NCBI GenBank assembly: GCA_965249925.1
Contig: OZ252260.1
Span: forward strand, 124,001 to 188,000
Direction: 5' to 3'
Origin: Hoeflea_A sp965249925
GTDB lineage: Bacteria; Pseudomonadota; Alphaproteobacteria; Rhizobiales; Rhizobiaceae
DNA: 64,000 bases
Below the pieces are notes generated by a model. It was not told the origin of the DNA. It did not search any database and saw only the letters and a list, made by a program, of their open reading frames with translations. The translations under genes and the position numbers were made by a program. Of the stretch, positions 1 to 8,662 are shown in pieces (position 1 is the stretch's first letter; each line of letters starts with the position of its first letter).

Positions 1-499
1 AGATCGCCATGTCACGGTCTTTGATCCAGTTGAACTCGAAGCTTTCCCAGCCCCAGCCCTGAACCACCGCCTCAAGACCGATCCCGGGGTCGAGGAACCA
101 TTTCCAGGCGACGCCCGTGACGATGAAGCTCAGCGCCATCGGATACAGATAGATGGTGCGGATGACACCCTCGGCGCGGATCTTCTGATCCAGGAAAATC
201 GCCAGCAGCAGCCCGAGCGCGCAGCAGATCACGATATAGAGAACGCCGAAGACGATCAGGTTCGAGACCGCGGTGTCCCAGGCGCGGATGCGGAACAGGT
301 TCACGTAGTTCTGCCAACCGACCCAGCCGAAGCTCGGCAGGATCCGGCTGTCGGTGAACGACAGGTAGAGCGTAAACAGGATGAACCCGTAGACGAAGAT
401 CGCGACGATGGCGACGGTCGGGCTCAGGACCAGTTTTGGCAGTGCGTCGCGCAACCGGTCGAGCGAACCGGATCGGTTCCCCGCCTCAACATAAGACAT
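1..499 (-). CDS. Sugar ABC transporter permease (MalF/UgpA type), 3' end outside window
   Basis: Inner-membrane permease of a carbohydrate importer; only the first 166 residues are in the window. The translation starts MSYVEAGNRSGSLDRL and shows a first membrane helix (about residues 22-42), an extracytoplasmic loop with the family's GWVGWQNYVNLF-type segment, and at least two more helices, as in MalF/UgpA/GtsB permeases. The ATG at 499-497 was preferred to the ATG two codons later because a GGAGG-like sequence lies just upstream. It follows the binding-protein gene with a stem-loop between them. The second permease and the ATPase are expected beyond position 1. The family is clear; the substrate is inferred only from the binding protein. 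Confidence 0.9.
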   Translation of the reverse strand, partial: MSYVEAGNRSGSLDRLRDALPKLVLSPTVAIVAIFVYGFILFTLYLSFTDSRILPSFGWVGWQNYVNLFRIRAWDTAVSNLIVFGVLYIVICCALGLLLAIFLDQKIRAEGVIRTIYLYPMALSFIVTGVAWKWFLDPGIGLEAVVQGWGWESFEFNWIKDRDMAI

Positions 500-521
500 A
501 CCGGGTCCTCCCCCAGGCAGT

Positions 522-548
522 GGAGAAGCGGCCGGAAACCGCTTCTCC
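522..548. other. Intercistronic stem-loop between binding protein and permease genes
   Basis: Two perfect 10-base arms, GGAGAAGCGG and CCGCTTCTCC, enclose a 7-base loop. Read on the minus strand (the operon's direction) it lies between the stop of the binding-protein gene and the permease start and is not followed by a T run. Such hairpins often protect the binding-protein part of the mRNA or cause partial termination, giving more binding protein than permease. On the plus strand it is followed by six T residues (549-554) and could end antisense transcripts. Confidence 0.6.
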
Positions 549-558
549 TTTTTTCACA

Positions 559-1803
559 TTACCGGTTGATCTGAACCGCAGTCACCAGCTCGTCGACCGC
601 CGTATCGCCGTCGTACTCGCCATTGAAGTGCGCCGTGATCACGTCATACATGGCATTCTTGATTGATGCCGGATTGGCATGGCCGTGGGCGAACGAGCCG
701 TAGAGGTTGTTGCTCGCGGCCGCGGCCTTGAACTCCTCATAGCCCTGCTGACCGCAGGCATCGAGATCGCTGGCGTCGAGGTCGGTGCGCGCCGGCACGG
801 AGCCCTTGACCTTGTTGAAGGCGATCTGGAAGCCCGGTGACAGGATGGCCTTGGCGAGCGCCGCCTGCTCGGCGGAGACCTCACCGGCCTGATCGAACAT
901 CGCGAACTGGTCGGAGTTGAACGTCACCTGGTCCTGGGTGCCGGGGAAACGGAAGCACAGGAAGTCCGTGCCCGGTGTCTTGCCGGCATTGAGGAACTCG
1001 CCCTTGGCCCAGTCGCCCATCAGTTGGAACGCGGCCTCGCCGTTGATGACCATGGCGGTGGCAAGGTTCCAGTCACGGCCGGAGAAGTTGTCGTCGACGA
1101 AACCGCGCAGGGTTCCCATGCGGTCGAAGACTTCCTTCATCGTGTCGGAACTGAGGGCGTCTTCATCGAGCTCAATGAAAGCCTTCTGGTAGAATTCCGG
1201 ACCACCGGTCGCCATGGCGACCGCGTCGAAGATGGTCGCATCCTGCCACGCCTGGCCGCCATGGGCGAGCGCCACATGTCCGGCGTCCTTGGCCGCCTGC
1301 ATGGCGGCGACGAGTTCGTCCCAGGTCTGCGGCTGGCTAAGGCCGAGTTCGTCCATGATGGCCTTGTTGGCCCATACCCAGTTGGTCGAATGCACGTTAA
1401 CCGGAGCCGCGACCCACTGGTTGTCATGGGTGGCGAACTTCTGCAGTGCCGCCGGAATCACCTCGCCCCAGTTTGCCTCGTCGGCGATCGTGTTGAGGTT
1501 CGCCAGCGCGCCTTCCTTGGCCCAGTCGGTGATGTCGAAGCCGAGCATCTGAACGGCTGTCGGTGCGTTGCCGGACGTGACCCGGGCACGCAGGACGGTC
1601 ATCGCCTGCGTACCCCCGCCGCCTGCGACAGGCATATCCTGCCAGCCGATACCTTGTCCTTGAAGGTCGTCTTTCAGAACGTTCAATGCAGCGGCTTCAC
1701 CGCCGGACGTCCACCAGTGCAGCACCTCCACGTCTTCCGCGTGGGCAAGGCTGACCGTCCCAAGTGCGACGGATGCTGCGAGGATTGCTTTTGTGATACG
1801 CAT
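559..1803 (-). CDS. Carbohydrate ABC transporter substrate-binding protein (family 1, glucose-type)
   Basis: Periplasmic binding protein of 414 residues. A signal peptide (MRITKAILAASVALG..., cleavage near AHA at about 22) is followed by the VEVLHWWTSGGE start and an AGGGGTQAMTVLRARVTSG block, which resemble the glucose/mannose-binding GtsA branch of the UgpB/MalE superfamily. It lies 61 bp after the aldehyde dehydrogenase and just before the permease, so it belongs to the same minus-strand operon. The glucose-like assignment rests on remembered family motifs. A glucoside or other sugar derivative is possible given the CoA-ester enzymes encoded upstream. Confidence 0.88.
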   Translation of the reverse strand: MRITKAILAASVALGTVSLAHAEDVEVLHWWTSGGEAAALNVLKDDLQGQGIGWQDMPVAGGGGTQAMTVLRARVTSGNAPTAVQMLGFDITDWAKEGALANLNTIADEANWGEVIPAALQKFATHDNQWVAAPVNVHSTNWVWANKAIMDELGLSQPQTWDELVAAMQAAKDAGHVALAHGGQAWQDATIFDAVAMATGGPEFYQKAFIELDEDALSSDTMKEVFDRMGTLRGFVDDNFSGRDWNLATAMVINGEAAFQLMGDWAKGEFLNAGKTPGTDFLCFRFPGTQDQVTFNSDQFAMFDQAGEVSAEQAALAKAILSPGFQIAFNKVKGSVPARTDLDASDLDACGQQGYEEFKAAAASNNLYGSFAHGHANPASIKNAMYDVITAHFNGEYDGDTAVDELVTAVQINR

Positions 1804-1864
1804 GGTTTCCTCCTTGTTGCGTAATCGTTTCTGACGTTGCGTCAGGTCGGGTGCGCTTTTCCGC

Positions 1865-3391
1865 TCACACCCAAGGTGTCCGTGTGCGGCCGATCCGCAT
1901 GGTCACGGTTTTAGTCTCCAGAAATTCCTCCACGCCGTAGCGTCCCAGTTCGCGGCCCAGGCCGCTTTCCTTGACCCCGCCGAACGGCATTTCGGCGAAG
2001 CCGTCCATCCAGGTATTGGTCCAGATCGTACCGGCTTGGGCGCGCCGCGCAAAGTCAAGACAGGTATGGACGTTCTCGCTCCACACGCCGGCAGAAAGCC
2101 CGTAGGCTGAGTCATTGGCAAGCGCCACCGCCTCATCGAGCGTCTTGAAGGTCAGGACGGAGAGAACCGGCCCGAATACCTCCTCGCGCGCAATCGCCAT
2201 GTTTCCTTTGATACCGGCCACGACGGTCGGCTGATAAAACTGCCCCGGCAGGCCGGGAACCGACAGTGCTTCACCGCCGAGGCGCAACGCGGCCCCCTCG
2301 GCAACCGCCTGCTTCACATAGGCGTCGATATTTTTTTGGTGGTCTGCCGAAATGATCGCTCCGACCTTGGTTTCAGGATTGAGCGGATCGCCGAACGGCA
2401 CCTTGCGGGAATGCTCCACGGTCCTGGATATGACCGTTTCCGCGATGTCCTCGTGCACGATAATCCTGGAGCCTGAGTTGCAGCACTCGCCGGCATTGAA
2501 ATAGACGCCGAAGACGATCGCATCGATGGCGCTATCCAGATCGGCATCCGGAAAAACCACCTGCGGATTCTTGCCGCCGAGTTCCAGCGACACCTTTTTG
2601 AGCGTTTTCGACGCCGCGGCGACGATCGCCTTGCCGACGCCGGTCGAGCCGGTGAAGGTGACCATATCGACGCGCGGATCCTCCACCATCATCGCGCCGA
2701 CCGGCTGTCCGTAGCCCAGCACGATGTTGACGACGCCTTTCGGGAGTCCCGCCTCCTGCAGCAGCTCGCCGAGAATAACGGTGGTCGCCGGCGTCAGTTC
2801 TGACGGTTTGACCACCGCGGTGCATCCCGCCGCCAGCGCGAAGGGCAGTTTTTGCGAGACGATAAGGAGCGGGAAATTCCATGGGGTGATGACGGAAACC
2901 ACACCGACCGGTTCCCGCAATACGACGCCCAGCATATCTGATCCGAGCGTGTTGTGGCTGTCGCCGTGCAGGGTCCGCGCCAGCGAGGCCGCATAGCGCC
3001 ACAGATCGGCGGCGCCTTCGATCTCGGCCATCGCCTGGGCGATCGGCTTGCCCGACTCCAAGGTCTCGATGGTGGCAATACGTTGCCGCTCGCGATCGAT
3101 CAGATCGGCGACCCGCAGCAGCAGGGTCGCTCGCTCCTTGCCAGACGCGTACGGCCAGTCGCCATCATCAAACGCCCGGCGGGCCGCGGCAATGGCTGCC
3201 TCCACATCCGCCTCACTGCCTTCGGCGGCACGTGTCACGGTGACGCCATGGGCGGGAGATTGCCGCTCGAAGGTCGCTCCCTCACGGCTGTTGCGCCATT
3301 CGCCATCGATCAGATGCCGCGCGATAAACGGTTCGGAAGGCAGGTGATCCGAGGAAAACGCCGATATCACATTGAGATTGCCCATGGTCAT
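1865..3391 (-). CDS. NAD(P)-dependent aldehyde dehydrogenase (class 1/2-like)
   Basis: Oxidises an aldehyde to the carboxylic acid with NAD(P)+. The 508 residues match the usual ALDH length. Visible motifs are TPWNFPLL, KPSELTP, the nucleotide-binding FTGSTGVGK, the glutamate motif LELGGKNP and the catalytic cysteine in FNAGECCNSGSR (about residue 308), then EEVFGPVL. Its ATG overlaps the stop of the enoyl-CoA hydratase gene (ATGA), so the two are translationally coupled. The substrate cannot be read from sequence. In an operon with a CoA-transferase and a crotonase, an aldehyde released by a hydratase-lyase step (as vanillin is from feruloyl-CoA) is one possibility. Confidence 0.92.
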   Translation of the reverse strand: MTMGNLNVISAFSSDHLPSEPFIARHLIDGEWRNSREGATFERQSPAHGVTVTRAAEGSEADVEAAIAAARRAFDDGDWPYASGKERATLLLRVADLIDRERQRIATIETLESGKPIAQAMAEIEGAADLWRYAASLARTLHGDSHNTLGSDMLGVVLREPVGVVSVITPWNFPLLIVSQKLPFALAAGCTAVVKPSELTPATTVILGELLQEAGLPKGVVNIVLGYGQPVGAMMVEDPRVDMVTFTGSTGVGKAIVAAASKTLKKVSLELGGKNPQVVFPDADLDSAIDAIVFGVYFNAGECCNSGSRIIVHEDIAETVISRTVEHSRKVPFGDPLNPETKVGAIISADHQKNIDAYVKQAVAEGAALRLGGEALSVPGLPGQFYQPTVVAGIKGNMAIAREEVFGPVLSVLTFKTLDEAVALANDSAYGLSAGVWSENVHTCLDFARRAQAGTIWTNTWMDGFAEMPFGGVKESGLGRELGRYGVEEFLETKTVTMRIGRTRTPWV

Positions 3392-4155
3392 TCACCCGTA
3401 AAGTTCGGCTTGCGCTTTTCCTGGAAGGCGGCGACACCTTCTTGCCGATCGGCCGTCGCACCGGCCATACCGGCCCCCAGCGCTTCCACCATCGCGGCGC
3501 GGTCCTCGCCGACGGCCGCGTGCATCATGTATTTGGCAATTTCGGTGGCGCGCGGTGACGATTTGGCGAGCGCACTGGCGACGTCGAAGGCCGAGTCCCG
3601 AACGTCTTCGCTGACCTGCGCCACGAAACCCAGCGTGTATGCCCGCTGGGCGTCGATCCGCCGCCCGAAAAGCGCCATTTCCTTGACGACCGGTTCCGAC
3701 AGCAGCCGCACCAGCCGCTGCGTTCCGGACCAGCCCGGGACGATCCCGACACCCGCTTCGGGAAGTGCCAGCGTGGCGTCCGGCGCCATCACCCGGATGT
3801 CGCACGCAGCCGCCAGTTCCAACCCGCCCCCGAACGCATGCGCTCCGATCGCCGCCACCGTCGGCTTTGACAGGCGGGCCAGCCGGTCAAACACCCGGTG
3901 TCCGTCCCGCACCCAGTGCCGGGCGAATTCACCCGGACCGAGGGGCGACCAGGCGGTGATGTCGGCGCCCGCACAAAAAGCCCGGCTGTGCTCGGCGGTG
4001 ACGACGACACCGCGCACCTGCGCATCCCGTTCGATCGTGTCGCAATGGGTTCCCAGCGAGCCAAGCATCTCGACAGTGAGCGCATTGAGCTTTGCCGGGT
4101 TGTCAAGCCGCAGTTCGGCGACCGGACCGTGGTCTATGAGGTGCACTGCACTCAA
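3388..4155 (-). CDS. Enoyl-CoA hydratase/isomerase family protein (crotonase fold)
   Basis: Crotonase-fold enzyme of 255 residues acting on a CoA thioester. The oxyanion-hole segment AFCAGADITAW, the first catalytic glutamate in FGGGLELAAACDIR and the second in LPEAGVGIVPGWSGTQRL are all present, so it is probably catalytically competent. The chosen start is TTG at 4155, which overlaps the CoA-transferase stop (TTGA) and has GGAG eight bases upstream; a GTG at 4146 is the alternative. Family knowledge allows hydration, isomerisation or hydratase-lyase chemistry, and the sequence alone does not decide. It is coupled to the CoA-transferase before it and the aldehyde dehydrogenase after it. Confidence 0.9.
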   Translation of the reverse strand: MSAVHLIDHGPVAELRLDNPAKLNALTVEMLGSLGTHCDTIERDAQVRGVVVTAEHSRAFCAGADITAWSPLGPGEFARHWVRDGHRVFDRLARLSKPTVAAIGAHAFGGGLELAAACDIRVMAPDATLALPEAGVGIVPGWSGTQRLVRLLSEPVVKEMALFGRRIDAQRAYTLGFVAQVSEDVRDSAFDVASALAKSSPRATEIAKYMMHAAVGEDRAAMVEALGAGMAGATADRQEGVAAFQEKRKPNFTGE

Positions 4156-5726
4156 AGCGACAGCTCCATCGGGGCTTCGCGCAACAGCGCCTTGGGCATC
4201 TCTCGCACATCGTTGGCGATCCGGACACGGCCCTTCGACGCGTCAACGATGTCGCGGCTCGGATCGATGCCCGGCATGATTTCGGTCGCGACAAGGCCGT
4301 TTTCGGTCAGGCGGATGACACAGCGTTCGGTGACATAGAGCACCTCCTGACCGGTCTCCCGGGCGCGGCGACCCGAAAAGGTGACATGCTCCACTTCGTC
4401 AACCATCTTGGTGAACTTGCCGGGAGTCTTGACCGAGAGGGCATCGTCGCAGAGTTCGATTTCCGCACCGGCCTCGAACAGACCGGAAAAGACGATCTTG
4501 CGGGCGTGTGCCGTGATATCGACAAATCCGCCGCAACCGGCGGTGAGATACGGCTTCTTGCCCAGCTTCGACACGTTGACGTTGCCCTCCAGGTCGATCT
4601 CCAGAAACGACAGGAAGGAAACATCGAACCCGGCGCCCTGAAAGTAGGTGAACTGCTGCGGCGACGGCACATAGGCATCGGCGTTGGAGGCGCAGCCGAA
4701 CGCAAATCCGGTGAGCGGCATGCCGCCGGTGGCACCCTGTTCGATGGCCCAGGTCACCGATTTCGGACGACCGGCCTCTAACAGAATACGCGGCACGATC
4801 GCCGAAATGCCGAAGCCGAGATTGGCCGTCTGACCCTCGCGCAGTTCCATGGCGCTGCGGCGGGCAACGATCTTTTCGACGCCGTGCTCGGCCAGCGTAA
4901 AGCTCGACCAGGGCCGCATGATTTCGCCGGAAATCGCCGGATCATAGGGCGTATGGGTGGTCTGGCACTGCTCGGGATCGATCACCACCAGGTCGACCAA
5001 ATGCCCCGGCACACGCACGTCGTGTGGGCGCAACGATCCTGCCGCCGTCACGCGTTTGGCCTGGGCGATGACCAGTCCGCCGTGATTGCGCACGGCGATC
5101 GCCTGCTCGAGACCGCCGAGGTAAGCACCCTCATGTTCATAGGTCAGGTTGCCGTTTTCGTCCGCCGTGGTGGCCCGGATAATGGCCACATCGGGAACGA
5201 TGTTGGGGAAATGCAGCCAGGTTTCGCCGCCGAGCTCGACGCGCGACACGATCGGCTTGCCGGCCGCCGCATCGTTCATGGCGCAGCCCTGCCGGATCGG
5301 ATCAACGAAGGTATCGAGACCGACCTTGGTCAGCACACCGGGACGGCGCGCCGCCACGTCACGGTGCATGTCGAACAGAATGCCGGAGGGCACGTTGTAG
5401 GCGGCCACGCGGTTTTCCACCAACATGTGCCAGATCTCCGGCATCGGCAGCGACGACGGGCCGGAGGGATAGGAGCCAGCGATGATCGTCGCCAGCAGCC
5501 CGTCCTTGGCGATGTGATCGATCCCCTTGATCCCGTACATGTCGCCGGCGGCGATTGGATGAAGCGTGGTGATATCCTTCGGATGACCTTCCCGATCGAA
5601 GCGCTCACCGATTGCCTTGAGCACAAGATCGGGACAGCCGAGCCCGGAGGAGGAGGAAACGGTCACCACGCTTCGGTCGGTGATCCGTGCGACGGCGTCC
5701 TCGGCGGAGACGATTTTGCCGGCCAT
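4152..5726 (-). CDS. Class I acyl-CoA:carboxylate CoA-transferase (YdiF/propionate CoA-transferase type)
   Basis: Moves CoA from a donor thioester to a carboxylic acid. The 524-residue protein carries both halves of a class I CoA-transferase in one chain: the N-terminal half with SSSSGLGCPD and GSYPSGPSSLPMPE, and the C-terminal half with NLGFGISAIVPR and TWAIEQGATGG, where the glutamate of EQG is the expected nucleophile that forms the glutamyl-CoA intermediate. Its start lies three bases after the Gfo/Idh stop and its end overlaps the crotonase start. It probably activates the acid handled by the following crotonase, without spending ATP. The acid is unknown. Confidence 0.9.
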   Translation of the reverse strand: MAGKIVSAEDAVARITDRSVVTVSSSSGLGCPDLVLKAIGERFDREGHPKDITTLHPIAAGDMYGIKGIDHIAKDGLLATIIAGSYPSGPSSLPMPEIWHMLVENRVAAYNVPSGILFDMHRDVAARRPGVLTKVGLDTFVDPIRQGCAMNDAAAGKPIVSRVELGGETWLHFPNIVPDVAIIRATTADENGNLTYEHEGAYLGGLEQAIAVRNHGGLVIAQAKRVTAAGSLRPHDVRVPGHLVDLVVIDPEQCQTTHTPYDPAISGEIMRPWSSFTLAEHGVEKIVARRSAMELREGQTANLGFGISAIVPRILLEAGRPKSVTWAIEQGATGGMPLTGFAFGCASNADAYVPSPQQFTYFQGAGFDVSFLSFLEIDLEGNVNVSKLGKKPYLTAGCGGFVDITAHARKIVFSGLFEAGAEIELCDDALSVKTPGKFTKMVDEVEHVTFSGRRARETGQEVLYVTERCVIRLTENGLVATEIMPGIDPSRDIVDASKGRVRIANDVREMPKALLREAPMELSL

Positions 5727-5729
5727 TGC

Positions 5730-6728
5730 CTAAATCCCCCCGTAGTCGACACGTACAGCGCGACCGGCATCGGCGGCCTGCTTGACGGCCAAAGCGACAG
5801 CCAGCGACTTCACACCATCGCTGCCGTCCGCCGCCGGCCGGCCTTTGCCTGCGCAGGCGTCGGTGAACAGGCGAAGCGCCCTGTGATAAAGATTGTGGGC
5901 TTCGTACGGGATCTCTTGCCGGCCGCTTTCATCGATCCTCCAGACTGTACCGACCGGTTGCTGGGTCATCACGTCGCGGGCGAATATCGATCCGTCGGTA
6001 CCGTGGAATTCGATGCCGGTCCCGGCGAAACCGTGGGTGAAGCTTTCGTGCGTCTGCACCATCGCTCCGGAGGGCATAGACCAGACGGACATGACACTGT
6101 CTTCCACGCCTTCCCCGAGCCCGGAAACGCCGGCCTTGGCGATAACTTCGGCGGGATCTTCGTCCAGGTGAAAGCGGATCGTATCGGCATCGTGCACCAC
6201 GATGTCCGGGATCACGCCGCCGCCCGCAGAAGCATCCTTGACGCGCCATCCGCGCAGATGTTCAGGAAGGTTTACCGCGTGGAAGACACGCACGCTCAAC
6301 ACTTTGCCGATTTGCCCGGAGGCGATTTGCTCGCGGATCGCCAGATGCGAGGCGGCGTTGCGCAAATGATGGTTCGTGGCGAACACCACGCCTGCGGCCT
6401 CGGCGGCCCGGACCATCTCGACGGCGTCGGTCAACCGCATCGCCAGCGGCTTTTCGCACAGCACGTGCTTGTGCGCGGCGATCGCCGCCATGGCCTGCGG
6501 ATGGTGCTTTTCGTTGGTGGTCGAGATGTAGACCGCGTCGCAATCCGCTGCGAGCTGTCGATCAAGATCGGTGAAACTGTCGGGAATGCCGTGTTCGGCG
6601 GCAAAGGTCCGACCACGCTCGGCATCGGAACTGAGCACCGATGTGATCTCGGAGCCAGCCTGGGCCCTGATCGCATCGATGACGTAAGAAGAGGCTATTC
6701 TGCTCGCTCCCACCAGCGCCCAGCGCAT
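5730..6728 (-). CDS. Gfo/Idh/MocA family oxidoreductase
   Basis: NAD(P)-dependent sugar or cyclitol dehydrogenase-like protein of 332 residues. The N-terminal Rossmann domain begins MRWALVGASRIASSYVIDAI and includes the family's CEKPLAM motif, which contains the catalytic lysine. The C-terminal half is the usual alpha/beta substrate domain with GGVIPDIVVHDADTIRF, whose histidine is the typical second catalytic residue. It is the first gene of the minus-strand operon. A GGAGG at about 6736-6740 precedes its ATG, and two palindromic operators lie directly upstream. A role in oxidising the imported sugar or a glycoside's sugar part is inferred from context. Confidence 0.9.
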   Translation of the reverse strand: MRWALVGASRIASSYVIDAIRAQAGSEITSVLSSDAERGRTFAAEHGIPDSFTDLDRQLAADCDAVYISTTNEKHHPQAMAAIAAHKHVLCEKPLAMRLTDAVEMVRAAEAAGVVFATNHHLRNAASHLAIREQIASGQIGKVLSVRVFHAVNLPEHLRGWRVKDASAGGGVIPDIVVHDADTIRFHLDEDPAEVIAKAGVSGLGEGVEDSVMSVWSMPSGAMVQTHESFTHGFAGTGIEFHGTDGSIFARDVMTQQPVGTVWRIDESGRQEIPYEAHNLYHRALRLFTDACAGKGRPAADGSDGVKSLAVALAVKQAADAGRAVRVDYGGI

Positions 6729-6742
6729 GGCATTCCTCCAGA

Positions 6743-6780
6743 TTTGGATCGTTCCAAATTACCTATTGGAACGTTCCAAA
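6743..6780. promoter_or_regulatory. Tandem palindromic operators with central CG (LacI-family-like)
   Basis: TTTGGATCGTTCCAAA (6743-6758, one mismatch) and ATTGGAACGTTCCAAA (6765-6780, perfect over 14 bases) share the consensus TTGGAACGTTCCAA. Their centres are 22 bp apart, about two DNA turns, so two dimers would sit on the same face. The central CG is typical of LacI-family sites. They lie 15-52 bp upstream of the Gfo/Idh start. No LacI-type gene is in the window, so the regulator must lie outside it, perhaps past position 1. Confidence 0.7.
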
Positions 6781-6845
6781 TATGTCAACAGGCAGTTTTC
6801 AAAAAAGACCGGACGGATTGTCAAAGCGCCTGTCCTGGCACCAGA

Positions 6846-6865
6846 CCCTGCGGAAATCCGCAGGG
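6846..6865. promoter_or_regulatory. 20-bp palindrome, copy 1, upstream of the sensor kinase
   Basis: CCCTGCGGA-AA-TCCGCAGGG is a perfect 9-base inverted repeat with a 2-base spacer. An identical copy is at 10016-10035, upstream of the TAXI-type TRAP genes. The two copies stand before the two transcription units of one two-component/transporter locus, which suggests a binding site for the response regulator encoded at 8659-10002. It could also act as a hairpin in RNA. Its position supports a kinase start downstream of it. Confidence 0.65.
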
Positions 6866-6934
6866 TTTTCGGACCGTGCGGGTCGGATGGACTTTACATT
6901 GCCGATTCCCCCGGGTGATGGTAGCCGATCGGCA

Positions 6935-8662
6935 ATGCGATCAACGGACGAAACGGTGGAACCATCGGTCCCAAAGGGAATGCGGCATGGTATCGTGGCC
7001 ATCCTGCTGGCCACGGTCCTGGTGGCGACGATCGCCGTTTTCTTTGCTGCCGAGCGCTATTTCCAAGCCGAGAATGCCGAGGAAATCGCCAGCCGCCTGT
7101 CGCTCTATCAGCGCTCTCTCAACGAAACACTGCGGCAGCACCAGCACCTTCCATTCGTCCTGGCGCGGGACCAGATGCTGGCGGCTGCCTTGCAGGGCGG
7201 TGATACCGCCGCTCTGAACGAACGGTTTCGGTCCTATGCCGAACAATCCGATCTGGAGGCGATCTATCTGATGGATCGGGACGGCAGCGCGATCAGCGCC
7301 TCGAACTTCGACCAGCCACACAGTTTCGTCGGACAGAACTACGGTTTCCGCCCCTATTTTCAAACCGCGCTGTCGGGTGAGCGCAGCGATTACTTCGCCA
7401 TTGGCGCCACCACCGGGCGGCCCGGCTATTTCGTCGCCGAGCCGGTAACACTGGACGACGGCCGCATTGTCGGCGTCATCGCCATCAAGCTCGATATTAG
7501 TGAATTGCAGGCGTCCTGGGAGAGCAGCGGGGAACCTGTTCTCGCGGTTAATCCGGACGGGATCATCGTTCTGGCATCGAACCCGCAATGGCTCTACCAC
7601 AGCATCAGCGCACTTGACGCGTCCGATCGGGAAAGCATCCTGGCGAGCCGGCAATTCGGTGACCTGCCGTTGCCGGCAATACCGTGGACCGCGAAGGAGG
7701 ATGGCCGGCTCGAGATCGACGGCATGTCTCACCTATCGGCGCAGGCACCCGCCGAATGGCAGGATTGGACAATTTATTACCTTCGGCCGGAAGGACAGAT
7801 ATTGCGGCAGACACTGCTGGCGACGCTGCTGTTCGGTGCGATCGTGTCCCTGCTGATCGGATTTGCCACCTATCTGCGGTCGATTCGAATTCAGCTGGCC
7901 CTGAATGAATCGCAACGGCATCGGCACGCGCTTCTGACGGCCAATGACGAACTGCAGAAGGCACAGGCCGAACTCTCCCGCACCACCAAGCTCGCGACCC
8001 TCGGTCAGCTGGCGGCGTCAGTCACCCACGAGTTGGGACAGCCGATATCGGCCTTTCGCAACCACCTGGCCGCGGCCGAACTGGGCGATGAAATCCGATC
8101 GCCGGAAACCGCGGAGAGTTTCAAGAAGCTTGTCGACCGCATGGAAGCGGTGATCGGTCAGCTTCGGTTCTTTGCCATTCGCGGCGAGCGGCTGAAGAAG
8201 CCGGTCTCGACCAACACCATGCTGCTGGAAGTCCGGCAACTTGTCGAACACGACATGGAAAGCGCTGGCATCGCCTTTTCCGTGGAGCAGGACTCGCCGG
8301 ATCTTCAGGTGCTCGGGGACCAGCTGCAACTGGAACAGGTGCTCATCAACCTGCTGCGCAATGCCATCCACGCGGTCGAAAACCGCAAGAATCCGGCTAT
8401 TCGCATTTCGGTTCGCAAGGCGACGGACAACGCTGAAATCACCGTCGGGGACAATGGCGGCGGGCTCAACGGCGTGGCCATGCCCCAACTCCGGGAACCG
8501 TTTTACAGCACCAAACCCTCCGGCGTCGGTATGGGCCTTGGGCTGTCGATTGCGACGCAGATCGTCGAAGAGCACGAGGGATCGCTGCGCGTCGGAGATT
8601 GTAAGACCCACGGCGCCGAATTTGTCGTCAGCCTGCCGCTGGCCCATGGGGACCCGCGATGA
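6935..8662 (+). CDS. DctB-like transmembrane sensor histidine kinase
   Basis: Membrane sensor of 575 residues. One helix near the N-terminus (IVAILLATVLVATIAVFFAA) leads to a periplasmic dCache-like domain with YGFRPYFQTALSG and GYFVAEPV. A second helix (about TLLATLLFGAIVSLLIGF) is followed by a coiled coil, the H-box SVTHELGQPISAF with the phosphorylated histidine at about residue 365, the N-box INLLRNAIHAV, and glycine boxes GDNGGG and GMGLGLS. This layout matches C4-dicarboxylate sensors of the DctB group. The frame is open to 6782, but the palindrome at 6846-6865 and the lack of typical sequence there favour 6935 (or 6980). Its stop overlaps the regulator start (ATGA). Confidence 0.9.
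   Translation: MRSTDETVEPSVPKGMRHGIVAILLATVLVATIAVFFAAERYFQAENAEEIASRLSLYQRSLNETLRQHQHLPFVLARDQMLAAALQGGDTAALNERFRSYAEQSDLEAIYLMDRDGSAISASNFDQPHSFVGQNYGFRPYFQTALSGERSDYFAIGATTGRPGYFVAEPVTLDDGRIVGVIAIKLDISELQASWESSGEPVLAVNPDGIIVLASNPQWLYHSISALDASDRESILASRQFGDLPLPAIPWTAKEDGRLEIDGMSHLSAQAPAEWQDWTIYYLRPEGQILRQTLLATLLFGAIVSLLIGFATYLRSIRIQLALNESQRHRHALLTANDELQKAQAELSRTTKLATLGQLAASVTHELGQPISAFRNHLAAAELGDEIRSPETAESFKKLVDRMEAVIGQLRFFAIRGERLKKPVSTNTMLLEVRQLVEHDMESAGIAFSVEQDSPDLQVLGDQLQLEQVLINLLRNAIHAVENRKNPAIRISVRKATDNAEITVGDNGGGLNGVAMPQLREPFYSTKPSGVGMGLGLSIATQIVEEHEGSLRVGDCKTHGAEFVVSLPLAHGDPR

Noticed and set aside
3388..4155. Naming the crotonase-fold enzyme as feruloyl-CoA hydratase-lyase (ech)
   Set aside because: Its motifs are those of general enoyl-CoA hydratases, and the specific residues of the lyase group cannot be assigned without an alignment. 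The idea is kept only as a hypothesis for the operon.
6782..6934. N-terminal extension of the sensor kinase
   Set aside because: It would run through the regulatory palindrome at 6846-6865 and gives an untypical leader before the first membrane helix.
4884..7217. A 777-codon open frame on the plus strand opposite the CoA-transferase and Gfo/Idh genes
   Set aside because: Its translation has no recognisable domain and is rich in Arg, His, Gly and Asp, as expected from the third-position GC bias of the minus-strand genes. Those genes have clear motifs, so this is a shadow frame.
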